Source: Craterostigma plantagineum (Eukaryota; Streptophyta; Magnoliopsida; Lamiales; Linderniaceae). Taken from it: DNA of 64,000 nt. The notes beneath the pieces are model-generated. The model had not been told where the DNA came from. It searched no databases and was given only the letters and a program-made list of their open reading frames with translations. This document shows positions 11,501-21,871 of this stretch, piece after piece. Position numbers and translations under genes: made by a program. Each line of letters starts with the position of its first letter. Within the stretch, counting starts at the first letter, position 1. The DNA is taken from assembly GCA_027422505.1 (NCBI GenBank), contig JAPQWV010000629.1, positions 248,001 to 312,000 on the forward strand. Reading direction: 5' to 3'.

Positions 11501-12026
11501 ATGTGCAAGACAAGAGACGTGTATTAGGGATCCTATAAGACATGACAAGACATGACAAGACAAGACATGACATGAGGATAAATGAGTATTGGCGTATATG
11601 CCTATGCAAGTCATGACACGGGCACTGCATGCATAAGTTTCACTTACTGGGCTATATAAGCTCATCCCACGTTTTGTGTGTTGTAGGTTCATCTGATCAC
11701 GGTGCGTGACTGCCTAGCCGGCAAGGCATCTTTTGAAGCTTCCGAGCGTCTTTTGGGGGTGGTGTGTACGTGGACGACGACCTGTGAGGCCGGGCGCATA
11801 GGAGTACTTTTGCTGCGAATGTAGACACGACACATGTAGATAGACTAGAATGAAATTAGGAAAAATTTGGAAGCGTTCTTTTGACATTCTTTTGACATGT
11901 AAAGTAACAATGTTCCTTCACATAAAGGAAAAAAATTTCTACCGTATTTTCGTATCTTCTAAGTTATCATATCACTAGACACTTAGAATTACGTTAGAAA
12001 TGGTAGCGATGGCTAGGGTCGTTACA
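8572..12026 (+). repeat. 3' LTR of the gag-only gypsy element
   Basis: The 3455-bp near-copy of 2834-6319 starts TCTAAGACCC (TC instead of TG) and ends GTCGTTACA. A 34-bp deletion near 9730 and a few short indels account for the length difference. It carries the motif array (about 9585-10565), the G-box hairpins (11246-11523) and the TATA-like box (11652-11660). Confidence 0.95.
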
Positions 12027-12375
12027 GTGGCACCAGCTGAAAACGGCACAAACACACTCGCTCTAGCTCTACCTCAGCTGATCCTCAGAAGTTCATCTCA
12101 ATTTCAAGGTCGATGACCCAAAAAGAGCCGCAGTCGAAGCTGCGCTAATACCGGATGAAGTGTTAAGCAAACACACATCCGCTATTCTGGTTACTGAAGC
12201 CGGTCCGGTTCAAGTGCAGTATGACGGCAGCAGTCTAAGGCACTTGGCCTGCAGTCTTACAAAGACCAACTGGCGGATCTTACAAGACTGCATGATATAA
12301 AGGAAAGTGCGTACAACGACATCACCAAGCAAAAGGAGATGGAGCGGATATCTAAGAGCAAGGGTTATGAGTAGT
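12027..12375 (+). pseudogene. Interrupted hydrophilic ORF, 3' part
   Basis: The sequence resumes after the right copy of the GTGGC duplication and continues the frame broken at 2833 until an in-frame stop near 12118. A second open frame then runs to a TAG at 12373-12375 with a Lys/Glu-rich tail (KQKEMERISKSKGYE). It is followed after about 70 bp by a polypurine tract and the copia LTR, which marks it as the 3' coding end of a copia-type element. Function is unknown. Confidence 0.5.
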
Positions 12376-12446
12376 GTGTAGTTTGTATCAAATTCTTTTT
12401 GATATAAATGTAAAACTGGTTTTCTGCTGTTAAGTTTTGTCAATTA

Positions 12447-12462
12447 CCAAAAAGGGGGAAAT
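12447..12462 (+). other. Copia-type polypurine tract
   Basis: ACCAAAAAGGGGGAAAT is a typical tract of plant Ty1/copia elements and sits directly before the LTR. Confidence 0.8.
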
Positions 12463-13453
12463 TTCTAGTTATACGAATTTAATCATTCGGATTAATAGTT
12501 TTGGTGTTGACGTACCTTAACCATGGCTCAAGACATGAAACCGGATATCCAAAGTGAGTCTACACCAACGAAAAACTCTACACTGTAAAGACTGGATTGA
12601 ACTAAGTACGAAGAACTCGATTGTATACCGGTCACTGTGAATTACCGATCAAGCACAATATCAATCTAACGAAGCATTGGAATAAGACTGACCGACATGT
12701 ACATGTTGGATACACAAAGATAAGTGTACCAAGACAAAAGGATTTAGACAAACATTCAATGCAAGGCTGCAAGCCAAGAGACAAGCAGAGGTCACTAACG
12801 CAACTAAGGAATGAAGTAAAAGTGGCGGGATAAACCGCAGCAAAGACTGGACAGATCCATTTTGGGGAAGTCAATTAATGCACTGTTCAGAGTGAAGAGT
12901 TTACCTCACAACGGCTTCAAATTCAAATCTCAGCTATAAAAGGAGGAATACAAGCTGAAGACAAGAACTTCACTTTACACATTCGAAGCTATCATCAGCA
13001 ATCTTCAAGCACTTTAAAGAGAGAAATCAAAAGTGAAGTCAAAAGACATATAACTGTTCGTAGTTTATGTTCTTTATTCAAACAGACTGTTAAACGCTGT
13101 TGAAGTAGGTGGATTATTATATACGACTGCCTAGGTGATTCATTAGATCAAGCTGTGTTCGGCTGGGTAGGTTGTACTGTACATTGTATAACTGAAGATC
13201 TAGTGAACCTTCCTCTTGGGAAGAAGGGGAGACGTAGGAGAGTTACCTCCGAACTTCCGTAAACAACTCGGTTCTTCACACACACACACACACACCTCAT
13301 TTCATATCAGTTACTTTATCGTTCAGTATTATCTTCTGCACTTATAGTGACCAGTTACTGATTGAATACCAGTCAATGCACAAACCGATTAAATAATCGA
13401 AAAAGACCCAAGCGTTTATTCACCCCCTCTAAACGCGTTAACCGATCCTAACA
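12463..13453 (+). repeat. 3' LTR of a truncated Ty1/copia element
   Basis: About 991 bp run from just after the polypurine tract to CCGATCCTAACA, a typical copia LTR end preceded by a TTCACCCCCTCT stretch. The expected TG start is altered. A TATA box (TATAAAAG) lies at 12935-12942 and a CA microsatellite near 13276-13293. The partner 5' LTR is outside the window or lost. Confidence 0.75.
12935..12942 (+). promoter_or_regulatory. TATA box of the copia LTR
   Basis: TATAAAAG in the middle of the LTR is followed by a transcribed-looking, A-rich stretch, as expected at the U3/R boundary. Confidence 0.5.
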
Positions 13454-13649
13454 AAACCTTCCTAGATTATCATAGCATCCAGTCAAGCTCAAGATATATA
13501 TATCAGACAATAGAAACAAGATAAAGATTAGCAGTAGCAGTGACTAGATGACATATCACAAATTGTAAGATACGCTGGCTATCGATAAAAGGGAAAAATG
13601 CACGCAAAGATGGCGAATCATAAATTGGTAAGGGTGATAGCAAACTTAC

Positions 13650-14464
13650 CCGTTGCTGGTACCATCAACCGCACTGACCCAATCATGTGGACAGATCGAA
13701 TGATTCGTAACTATTAAAACTATATTAAAAAGGAAAAAGTAGTGCAGCTTAGTAAACCATTAATAAAGGATTACACCAATAATAATACTACTCACAGAAG
13801 AAACTCCTTTGGCTGGAAGAAATTTTTTAAGTGACATCCTAAGCAGTACTCCACCAATAAGAAAATCAAACGGCTCAGGTTTCCAATCCTCATTTCCTAA
13901 CAAAGGAAACAAACAAAAATTAAAGCACCTTACAACAAAATGAACGCTGAGATATCATTGACTCATCAAAGAAGAACAAGGTAGAAGGGGAATAGCATTT
14001 AAATTCTCTCCTCAGTCTCGTGATTCATTCTTTGATCAACATCAAGAAGAAAATCAAACACAACGACTCCTTATTATGACAACATCGCGCTGTGAAATAG
14101 GACAACATAAGCAAAAGGCACAGCGGATGCACGCGATACATTCTACAGTTAAATCATATGACATGCAACAATAAGAACTCACTCGGCCAGCCTCAGTGCA
14201 TCTTCATTTTCAGTTATATGAACATAAAACAGAAAGGCACATTGTACCGTCTTGGAGAAGATTATTAACAAGTTCTGGGAGATCGCGGCGAGTAATGTCA
14301 GCTCGTATGGATATTGAAGGTAACAGTATTATGTGAGGTGAATGGAGTTTCTTCACAAAGCAGAAGTGAACCCGACGAGACGATTTCGAGAAACGAAGGG
14401 ACAAGAGGGGGTCGGTCGAGCTCGCGGCGCCCAACGGTAGAAGGGTGGCAAGTGGCGCCGCCAT
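13650..14464 (-). CDS. 5' exons of an unidentified, probably plastid-targeted protein (gene cut short)
   Basis: I do not recognise the protein. Minus-strand ATG at 14464 has good context (AACAATGGCG). The N-terminus MAAPLATLLPLGAASSTDPL with later Ser/Arg/Lys richness and few acidic residues looks like a chloroplast transit peptide. Proposed exons: 14464-14248 (217 bp, ending DLPELVNNLLQD), 13896-13796 (101 bp, acceptor TTTGTTAG, donor GTGAGT; encodes NEDWKPEPFDFLIGGVLLRM and on) and 13710-13650 (61 bp, donor GTAAGT). Phases agree across the first junction (1/2) and the second (0). No further exon is visible before the copia LTR ends at 13453, so the gene is either disrupted or continues beyond a transposon-filled intron outside the window. 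The third exon is the least certain. Confidence 0.55.
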
Positions 14465-14579
14465 TGTTTTCTATTTTGGAAGAACTTGGGAAGGAGCGGA
14501 TGAAATCCTCTGTCCCACTCAATCTGTCTCATTTCTTGTCTCATATTGACGAATTTACGAAAAATTTAATCTGGTGAAT

Positions 14580-14988
14580 TTTGAAAAATAGTATATGTTG
14601 ATATCAATTTGATCAGAATAAATGGGATGTATTTATTTATTTTTATCATATAAATTACGTTAAAATAAGGACGATTTGATGATTTAGTGGATTATATAAT
14701 AAAAACTGAAAAAGTTAAAAAGAAAAATTATTAACCGCGTGATTGAAAATTTAACGGTCATGATTATTTTGGTACATAGAGGGGAACATAACTGTGGGAC
14801 ATAGGATTTCATTAAGGGAAGGAGGAAGAAGATTGAAAAAAAATAATCCTAAACTCGCAGGTTTATTTATGGACTGAATTTTTATTGGGCTGAAATCTAT
14901 TTCAATTATACCTGGGATGGGCCCATTTCGATTTAAACTACTAAAAACTTCTTTAATCATTCGAGTGAAAATTGATGAAGGTTTTAAA
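14580..14988. other. AT-rich intergenic DNA
   Basis: This is the upstream side of the minus-strand gene at 14464. It is AT-rich with no long ORF; I see no recognisable element. Confidence 0.6.
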
Positions 14989-15408
14989 TTAAGGGGCTTT
15001 TAAAGTTCAGGACCCCTGTTAAGTTTCATTTAGATTTAAGGACCCTGTCAGAAAATTTTTAGGGTTAAGGACCCGATACACTTAAGTGTTTTTCAGTACC
15101 ACTTCATGGACATGCAGTGACCACTTTGTGGACCTGTAGTACCACTTCATTGTTCCGGAGTACCAATTCATCGTTCTGCAGTACCATTTTATTGTTTCGC
15201 ATTACCACTTCATTGTTATGCAGCGCCACTTCTATGCTCTGAAATAGCCCAAAACCATCGTTTGATACCAGTTCATGTACACATATAACACCGGGTCATT
15301 ATCTCTAAATTTCATACAAAACGGTCATTAACCCAAAGAACTTTCTGACAGGGTCCTGAACTCTAACTTAAAACATATTTTTGGACCTGACACGCAATTA
15401 CACCTTAA
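14989..15408. repeat. Foldback element with internal tandem repeats
   Basis: The two ends are imperfect inverted repeats: the left has TTCAGGACCC and GGACCCTGTCAGAAA, the right has TTTCTGACAGGGTCC and TGAACTCTAACTT. The middle (about 15095-15245) holds five to six diverged copies of a roughly 26-bp unit based on CAGTACCACTTCATTGTT. The arrangement resembles a small non-autonomous DNA transposon. I could not find a clear target duplication. Confidence 0.5.
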
Positions 15409-15866
15409 ATTATGTTAAAGAAGTAAATTTATTATTATTTATTACTATTTTTATTATTTTTAATATAATTTATTTTGGATTAATAAATCGGTTATATAAT
15501 TGTAATGTGTGTTTAGGTAGAAGAAACAAATAATTAATGAGGACTTTGACCGGCAAAAAGTTGATCATATGCTCTCACGTGTTCCCAAAACGAACGACTA
15601 AATTGACCGAGGATTAAGATGTCAATAAGATTATGACTATAAACGTGCCAAGTTTGAGGTATTTACATATGGTTAGTTTTTCCTTTCGTATTTTTTTCCT
15701 CTGGAGTGTGTGGCGGTTAGCCCCTAGCCAGGTTGTGCGAGGATACCTCGGGAAAGTAAAAAAAAGGGAAGTATCAATATTGGGACTCCCTAGAGTGTAA
15801 GAAATTGAAAAACAGGCCAGCTTCTTAGGGAATCCCCAACCGAGCACCAAAACGCAAAATTTGAGG

Positions 15867-16436
15867 TAAGTTTACTCCAACCGAACACCAAAACTAACTC
15901 AAAATGCGTTAGATGGCTTCTCTCTCATCATTTGGACGCATATCTGCGTTTGGAGCCGTTAGAATGTCGGGATTTTTTTATTTGCATAGAAGTCCATAAT
16001 TTTATTCCTTTTCGTATATCTCTTTTAGTGTCATATAAAAACTTAGGAATGACAGACAAAGAAAATAGACAAGACCGGCAATGAGTTGTCAAAAATTGGT
16101 GTACAAAGCGCAGACATAACAAAAAGCTGAGTCCTTATTTTTCAAGCCGTCGAAATATTAAAAGTGAAGCTTGCAATATTAAAAGTGAAATCTAAAATAT
16201 TATTGACCTTATTAATTTGTTTGTGATTATATCTAAAAAAATATTTATAGTCTAATTTGTAAAATATGTGCATTGTAAAATTTGTGTGGTGGTGAATATT
16301 AAAGAATAGTCTGTTGAGTTTGAGAATGAGTTGATCGGTTGAATAAAAATTGTTGCATTTTGAGTTTGAGAATGCGTTTGAGTTCTAGAATGTGTTTGAG
16401 TTTTAGAATGCGTTTCTCGGTTGGAGATGGTCTTAC
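15867..16436. repeat. Possible MITE with imperfect terminal inverted repeats
   Basis: The left end GTAAGTTTACTCCAACCGA and the reverse complement of the right end (GTAAGACCATCTCCAACCGA) match well, which is a common signature of short plant DNA transposons. The right part contains repeats of GAGTTTGAGAATGCGTTT. No transposase and no clear target duplication are seen. A second copy of the CCAACCGAGCACC motif lies just outside at 15837. Confidence 0.4.
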
Positions 16437-16979
16437 TAACGACTTTGAGATTGAATCGGTCTACATGATCATGTCCTAGATGTCTCGTCATTGATGGAGT
16501 TTCCACAGCGCGAGTTGGGCTGTAATCGAGCCAAACTCGACTTGCTTTCTAGGCTTGACGCTTGACCTTTGATTTTTTCTTAAAAATTTTAAAAACACAA
16601 ATAGGAGAAGCATGCCACGCCAACTGGACGTTCGTGAGCTCGCCGAACTTTATTCGAACTGGTCGCCGAACTTTTGTTGAACAGTCCAAAAGGGTATGGT
16701 TACCTATTTAAACATCAAAAAAATTATTTTATATTTTTATACAAACATTTTTCTTATTGTCAATGGCATTGTTATTTAGTAACTAAAGATGGTATGTGCC
16801 TCAAAATTGCAATGAACTCTTACAATACACTTGCTCATTCCGGGCATAAAACTGATGAATAAATAAATTATTCTACGAATTATATACTACTATATATATG
16901 TGTGTGTGCCTAAGGAACAACGAGAGAATTTACGAGGCGATCGATCACCTCACTCACCTCCTCGTTGTTAAATCTTCTC
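16437..16979. other. Intergenic DNA downstream of the LPA1-type gene
   Basis: It is AT-rich with a short TATATATGTGTGTG microsatellite near 16888-16910. The small ORF at 16674-16862 has no coding character. It presumably contains the 3' untranslated region and poly(A) site of the minus-strand gene. Confidence 0.5.
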
Positions 16980-19900
16980 TCATATATAGTAGTTACGGAC
17001 TTGAACGGCCTTGAAATCCCTCCCAAAATCTAATGATCTGCTGCTTTCACTTCGACTAACATTCAATGCATCATCGTTAGTCTTCCTTCTTAAAAATTCT
17101 CCTCCATTATCTCCGTGTTCGGACGACGTATTAACGCCGTCGCTGTCGTCTTGTATATCCAACATTGCCAGATCATCGTACTCCTCATCCGATTTCGTCG
17201 ATCCTTCATCCACCGAACCTACGAGCTAATAATATGTATGCATAAAGAAAACCCACCCATAATTTTTTTAAAAAGAATTAATAAAACATACATACGCTTA
17301 TCAACTGTTTTGATCCCCGATATGACGAAAAAGATGAAGTTCACTTACGTCTTCTTGTAGCTGTTTCTCCCCATCGCTAGGATCTTCATCACTGTCGTCT
17401 CCCTCGTTCAACTCATCCACCTCTTCGTCGCTTTCATGCACAGACTCCTCACTCTTCAGCTGCGGCCCAAAATAGGATTAATCCATCCAGCATCAATACA
17501 CGTATATACACACACACTTAGTCACACCATTAAACAAATAACAATCCTCAAGTCTGCTCAGTCTAGTGCCTAATTAATTGTTAACAGTGTTTGGTCCACT
17601 ACTTGCTACAACATGTTGACATAACGGTATCAAAAGGTATACATGAAATCAGACTTAATACCCAACTAAAGCACACTACCCAAGCGAGTTATCAACACCC
17701 AACTCCACTAGATGATTCACACGTCATAGCAAATTTGAATTTGTAACAACGACGTGCCAACCATCTCACGAATATGTCCCACAACTCAATTGGACGGCAG
17801 GAAAAGAAAAGCCCACATAAAAGAATTTACCTCCTTAGCAGTTCCTCGGGGTGAACTGGCGCAGGACGAAAAGTACCTACTCCCATTATCGGTGAGCTCG
17901 CCCCTCGACTCGTCGATGCTGCTCGTCCGGCTCGTGCCCTCGAGATCGCTGGGCCAAGCGCTGATCCCAAAGTGTCCAAACTGAAGGTTGATGGGCTCGG
18001 CCTTACCTATCTGCAAAGGCCCGTACATGGGCGTCATAGTCACAAACTTTCCATTGCCATCGTTCTCCATGTCGACGGACCAGGCCTTGGCCACCGACCC
18101 GTCGTTGTTCAGAAGGGCCATTAGGTGACGGTTTGATCCGTTCCTCTGAATGAGCTGATGACACATCCCTTTCGAGCTCGCCGAGTGGGCAGTGCATTGG
18201 TTGCGATACTCTTCGTCCACGATCGAGACGGTGCTCGTGATTGGGTCGTAGAGCCTCTGCTTTCCCAGCACGCGCCTGCGAAGGCAGCTGAAGATCGTGG
18301 CGTGGATCACGGCTACGCTCTTGTCCACGTTGGTGTTATTGATTTTGGGGACCAAGTGCTTTTGTGCCCTGTTGATGAGGTACTCTTGGATCGTTCGTAT
18401 GTTTCGAATGTACTTGACGTACTTGTTCTTTGCTGGGTCTAAAGTCATGTACTTTGCGCGGACTGCGAATCTTTCCAAGTGTTTCTCTTCGTTGGAGATG
18501 TGGATTAGGAAGGGTATGATCGAAGGGTGTTTCTTCATGAGCCCCATCTGTTGGTAAAAAGGGAAAACAGGTTAACTTTTAACCCCCATTAGGGAATCGT
18601 GATGATTTGGTTGAGTTCCTTAAAATATTAATTGCATTTCATATTCAAAATATGCAATTTTCAGTTTCCGATAGAAGGTCAGATGTGGCAAATCGGGTGG
18701 CCGGAACCATTTGTATTTGCCGTCTCTGCTCATATGCAGATTTCGAAATCCTAATGTGTTTGACAGATAAGGTTTTCGATAATGGAAATAAATTTTTGAT
18801 GCGCCATAATTTTCGTAACTTCAAATACATGTGATTGGATCCACATACATGAATCCATATGCATGCTTCTTTTGCGACAACCAAAAGAAAAGGTTATACA
18901 GAATAATTCATTATTTGGTTAGGAAAATTTACCATGAAATTGAGGCTCAAGTGAACGCCTTCGACGACTACAGATTCATTACGTTCCTCCCAAGAAGTTA
19001 TCAACCGATCGAGGCTCTCCATCACCATCTCACTCTGAGCTTTATATCCTTCTACAGCGATCTGCTTTTGACTGATTAGCTCGATATTTCCCTCAGGTTT
19101 TGAGCTAACGAGTTCATTGGCGTTCTTCAGTGAAACTTGCTTCACTTGTCTTTTGGACTTGGCTTCTGCAACAGCATTTAAATCCAAGTGCTCGCCCGCA
19201 TGATAAGTCGAAGCCCAAAGAAGTGGATTTTGTTTTTCATCCACAAAGCTTCTCATCATATGACGGATCGAGTCAGTGGATACTATTGTCGTAATGCCCA
19301 ACCTACTACCCTGCATTGCGTTGAGAAGCGAACAACTCGAAGATATCAAAAATTTATAAACCAACGAAAGTTGCTATAACAAACTCCATTTCAGGAACCA
19401 CAATGTTGAAGATCATAGAGACACATTTTATGTCTAATTCATGAGATAATATATGCCCTACCAGGTCTCATGCACGAGGGCCTAAAAACCAAAAAAAAAA
19501 AAAGGTGAGAGAAACAAGCATATGGATTATTACAAAGATTTGATGAAGACGCTGCTGAAACAGAAACGTACCAACAAGGCAGACAGAGTAGATTTTCCGC
19601 AGCCACTCGTCCCACACAGTAGCACTGTCACGGACTCTTTCCTTTCTCGAACACTGAAAATACAAAGTAGATATGATAAAAGAAGATATCTAAGAAGAGT
19701 GTGAGTGAGAAGTTAATTCTTACTCCATGTATAAAACTAAAAGATCAAACCAAATAAGCAACAATCAACTACTGCAATTTGATCTTTTCAAAAAAAAAAA
19801 TAATACTGCAATTGATGCTTGTTTGGTTGAGTACTGATACGTGCGAAGGGCTTACATGAACACATCACAGAAGGAATCACGTTATCGAATTGCCAGTCTA

Positions 19901-21235
19901 AAATCTCGAGATTAATGTAATTATAACATCATTTGATACTTCAAATTAAATATGCCAAATACGAGGGCTGCATAGTTTGATCAATTAAAGTCAAGCCAAT
20001 ACGAAAGTTGAGAACTCGAATCCTCACGGTAATCCTTTTTGGAAAAGACGATCGTCCGCTAGTATTTATTACTTACCAAAACAACGTCATCCCAGCTATA
20101 CCTGAGAGTGCACCCACGCATGTCTAAGTCAGATGTAACATGATACAGTTTGTTAAAGTAGTCATTTAACAAAGAAAATCTGCTTCAAAACGGGCGATTT
20201 CACAAGCCTGTGATAGTATAAGCTGCCCAAATTGGGTATGGTCTTGAAAATGCAAACATATTTCAACTATTTATATTTGAAGGATGTCTCAAACAACCAA
20301 TGAAGTTGGCCATTGATTGTCCAAGTTCATGTAGCATAGAAAGAATCATGCCACAAGCCGAAACAAACAATAAGCAAGAGCATGGAAATGAAAACTACAC
20401 CTGCATGCTAAGTCCAAATCGGCCCTCTGATTGGGGCCCACGTACTTGTATTCGGAGAGAGCTTTGCAAACGACATCTTGGAAAAACTGTCTTCTAACAA
20501 CAACCGTCGTGCGTCTTTTGTACAGTTCGAACGGTTTGCTGTTCTCCTCTCCTTCAAATAAAGCCGCTTTTGCAGTAGAATCGGCAGCCTTAAAGTGATG
20601 CTCACCTTCGGCGAGGTTGTGTACTTCAGCTGTGTGCTGAGGAACAGCTTCACACACACTTCCCCGTTTCAGCATTTCATATACCCTCTGGCTAATCTGA
20701 TTATGTTGGAAGACATGAAATCGGTTACTTTTGCAGTCAAAGCTCGAACGAATGGCACGAGAAAAGTATTATCAACTGCAGTTTATAGATTATGTTTGGA
20801 TCCAAATCCATCACTGTTCCTACAGCAGTAATTCATAAACATATAAAGCAAAATTCCAGTCTGAAAAATCGTTGGAATTAATTGCTTGGAAGGAAACAAA
20901 TAAATTGGTAAGCCGCAGAGAAAGTTTCCAAAAATTACTATTGATGAACTTCAATTTTCAATCATGAAAGTTAATGCGTGTCTAAATTAAATTAACACAC
21001 CTCCATGCACACATATAAACTGGCAAAAATTCTATTACAAAATTAGAAAGAGAAAATTAGCAAGGACCTTAAAGGCGTGACGGGGCTTGCAACCCATGAG
21101 TTGCAGGGTGCTCTGCAACAACGAACGCGTATACCGAAACGACGACGTTCCATCACTCTTCTCCTCATTCTCGTCGTCGTCCTCCACCACCACAACGTAC
21201 AAAAGCTTCGACATTGCCTCGGACGCCGCCGACAT
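16980..21235 (-). CDS. LPA1: P-loop NTPase domain-containing protein LPA1-like (low phytic acid 1 family)
   Basis: The family is related to archaeal 2-phosphoglycerate kinase; mutants in grasses have low seed phytate, but the biochemical reaction is not settled. Seven exons with GT-AG borders: 21235-21068, 20696-20401, 19653-19572, 19310-18933, 18547-17831, 17459-17349, 17225-16980; 1998 bp in frame, 665 aa, a little shorter than the usual 700-740. Exon 1 encodes [11 protein letters not shown] and [19 protein letters not shown]; exon 3 holds the Walker A loop GTSGCGKS (residues 169-176); exon 4 holds [12 protein letters not shown] and VVVEGVHL; exon 5 holds [20 protein letters not shown]; exons 6-7 are acidic and Ser-rich with [14 protein letters not shown]. 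The start has MSAASEA context at 21235; the stop is at 16980-16982. No frameshifts or stops are seen. It looks functional and is the clearest host gene here. Confidence 0.93.
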
Positions 21236-21434
21236 CGCAAAATTGCCTACGTAATCGCAAAATCAATCATAACCCCGAGAAATAAATAAAAAAGGGATGG
21301 ACACGATTGTGGGTGGAGAAAGATGTAGCCTACGGTTAGGGATCTACTGCTGAGAGAATTGTGCTATAAATGCAGAGTGGCTCGTCGTTAATAGAGAGGA
21401 AACTATAGGTTGTTTGATTCCATAGGAGGAGGAG

Positions 21435-21443
21435 ATTATATAC
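21435..21443 (-). promoter_or_regulatory. Candidate TATA box of the LPA1-type gene
   Basis: On the minus strand GTATATAAT lies about 200 bp before the ATG and is followed by a CT-rich stretch typical of plant 5' leaders. A second, weaker candidate (CATTTATAG) is at about 21362. Confidence 0.3.
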
Positions 21444-21479
21444 ATAAGAGAGATAATACACAAACAGAGGGAGAAAAGA

Positions 21480-21871
21480 TTGTGTGTTTTCCGCATAGTG
21501 CCACCTGCGCTGTTTACATGCATCGCAAGCTTACGTGTCTTCTTGTAAATTAATTAAACTTAGAAAGCTGAATTAATATTACCTATTTGTCACTGCAATT
21601 TATTAAGTATGTTGTTACTAAATGTTCCTAGATTTGGTAATTATCTCTTGCGATATTAATAATTTTTCCAACTATGGTATATAGGCTGACAGATCTGTAT
21701 TATATTTGCCAATATTTATACTGTTTTTCTTATTACACGGGAGAAAGTTTTGCGCTTAGTATATCAGTGGAAAAATTATAATGCGATTAGCTTTTTATTT
21801 TAATTATCAGGAATCTAGACTTGGGGTATAGAAAATCCTAACTTACAATTATGGGTATCGAATGATCCACT
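21480..21871. other. Intergenic AT-rich DNA
   Basis: There is no ORF or repeat I can identify between the presumed LPA1 promoter and the start of the hAT element. Confidence 0.5.

Larger units (their letters stand above)
2834..12026 (+). mobile_element. Non-autonomous Ty3/gypsy LTR retrotransposon with gag only (TR-GAG-like)
   Basis: The 9193-bp element is bounded by a 5-bp target duplication. It has LTRs of 3486 and 3455 bp, a TGGTATCAGAGC primer site, one gag ORF and a polypurine tract. The internal region (6320-8571, about 2.25 kb) is shorter than either LTR and has no protease, reverse transcriptase, RNase H or integrase. The LTRs differ by about a dozen substitutions, a few short indels and one 34-bp deletion in the right LTR, so the insertion is recent. 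LTR start (TGTAAGACCCGTAAAATTTA) and end (GGGTCGTTACA) resemble those of the chromovirus at 28307-38690, which could be its helper family. The structure matches terminal-repeat elements with a GAG domain. Mobilisation in trans is inferred. Confidence 0.93.

Noticed and set aside
12621..12874. ORFs inside the copia LTR
   Set aside because: They lie within the LTR around its promoter and show no coding pattern.
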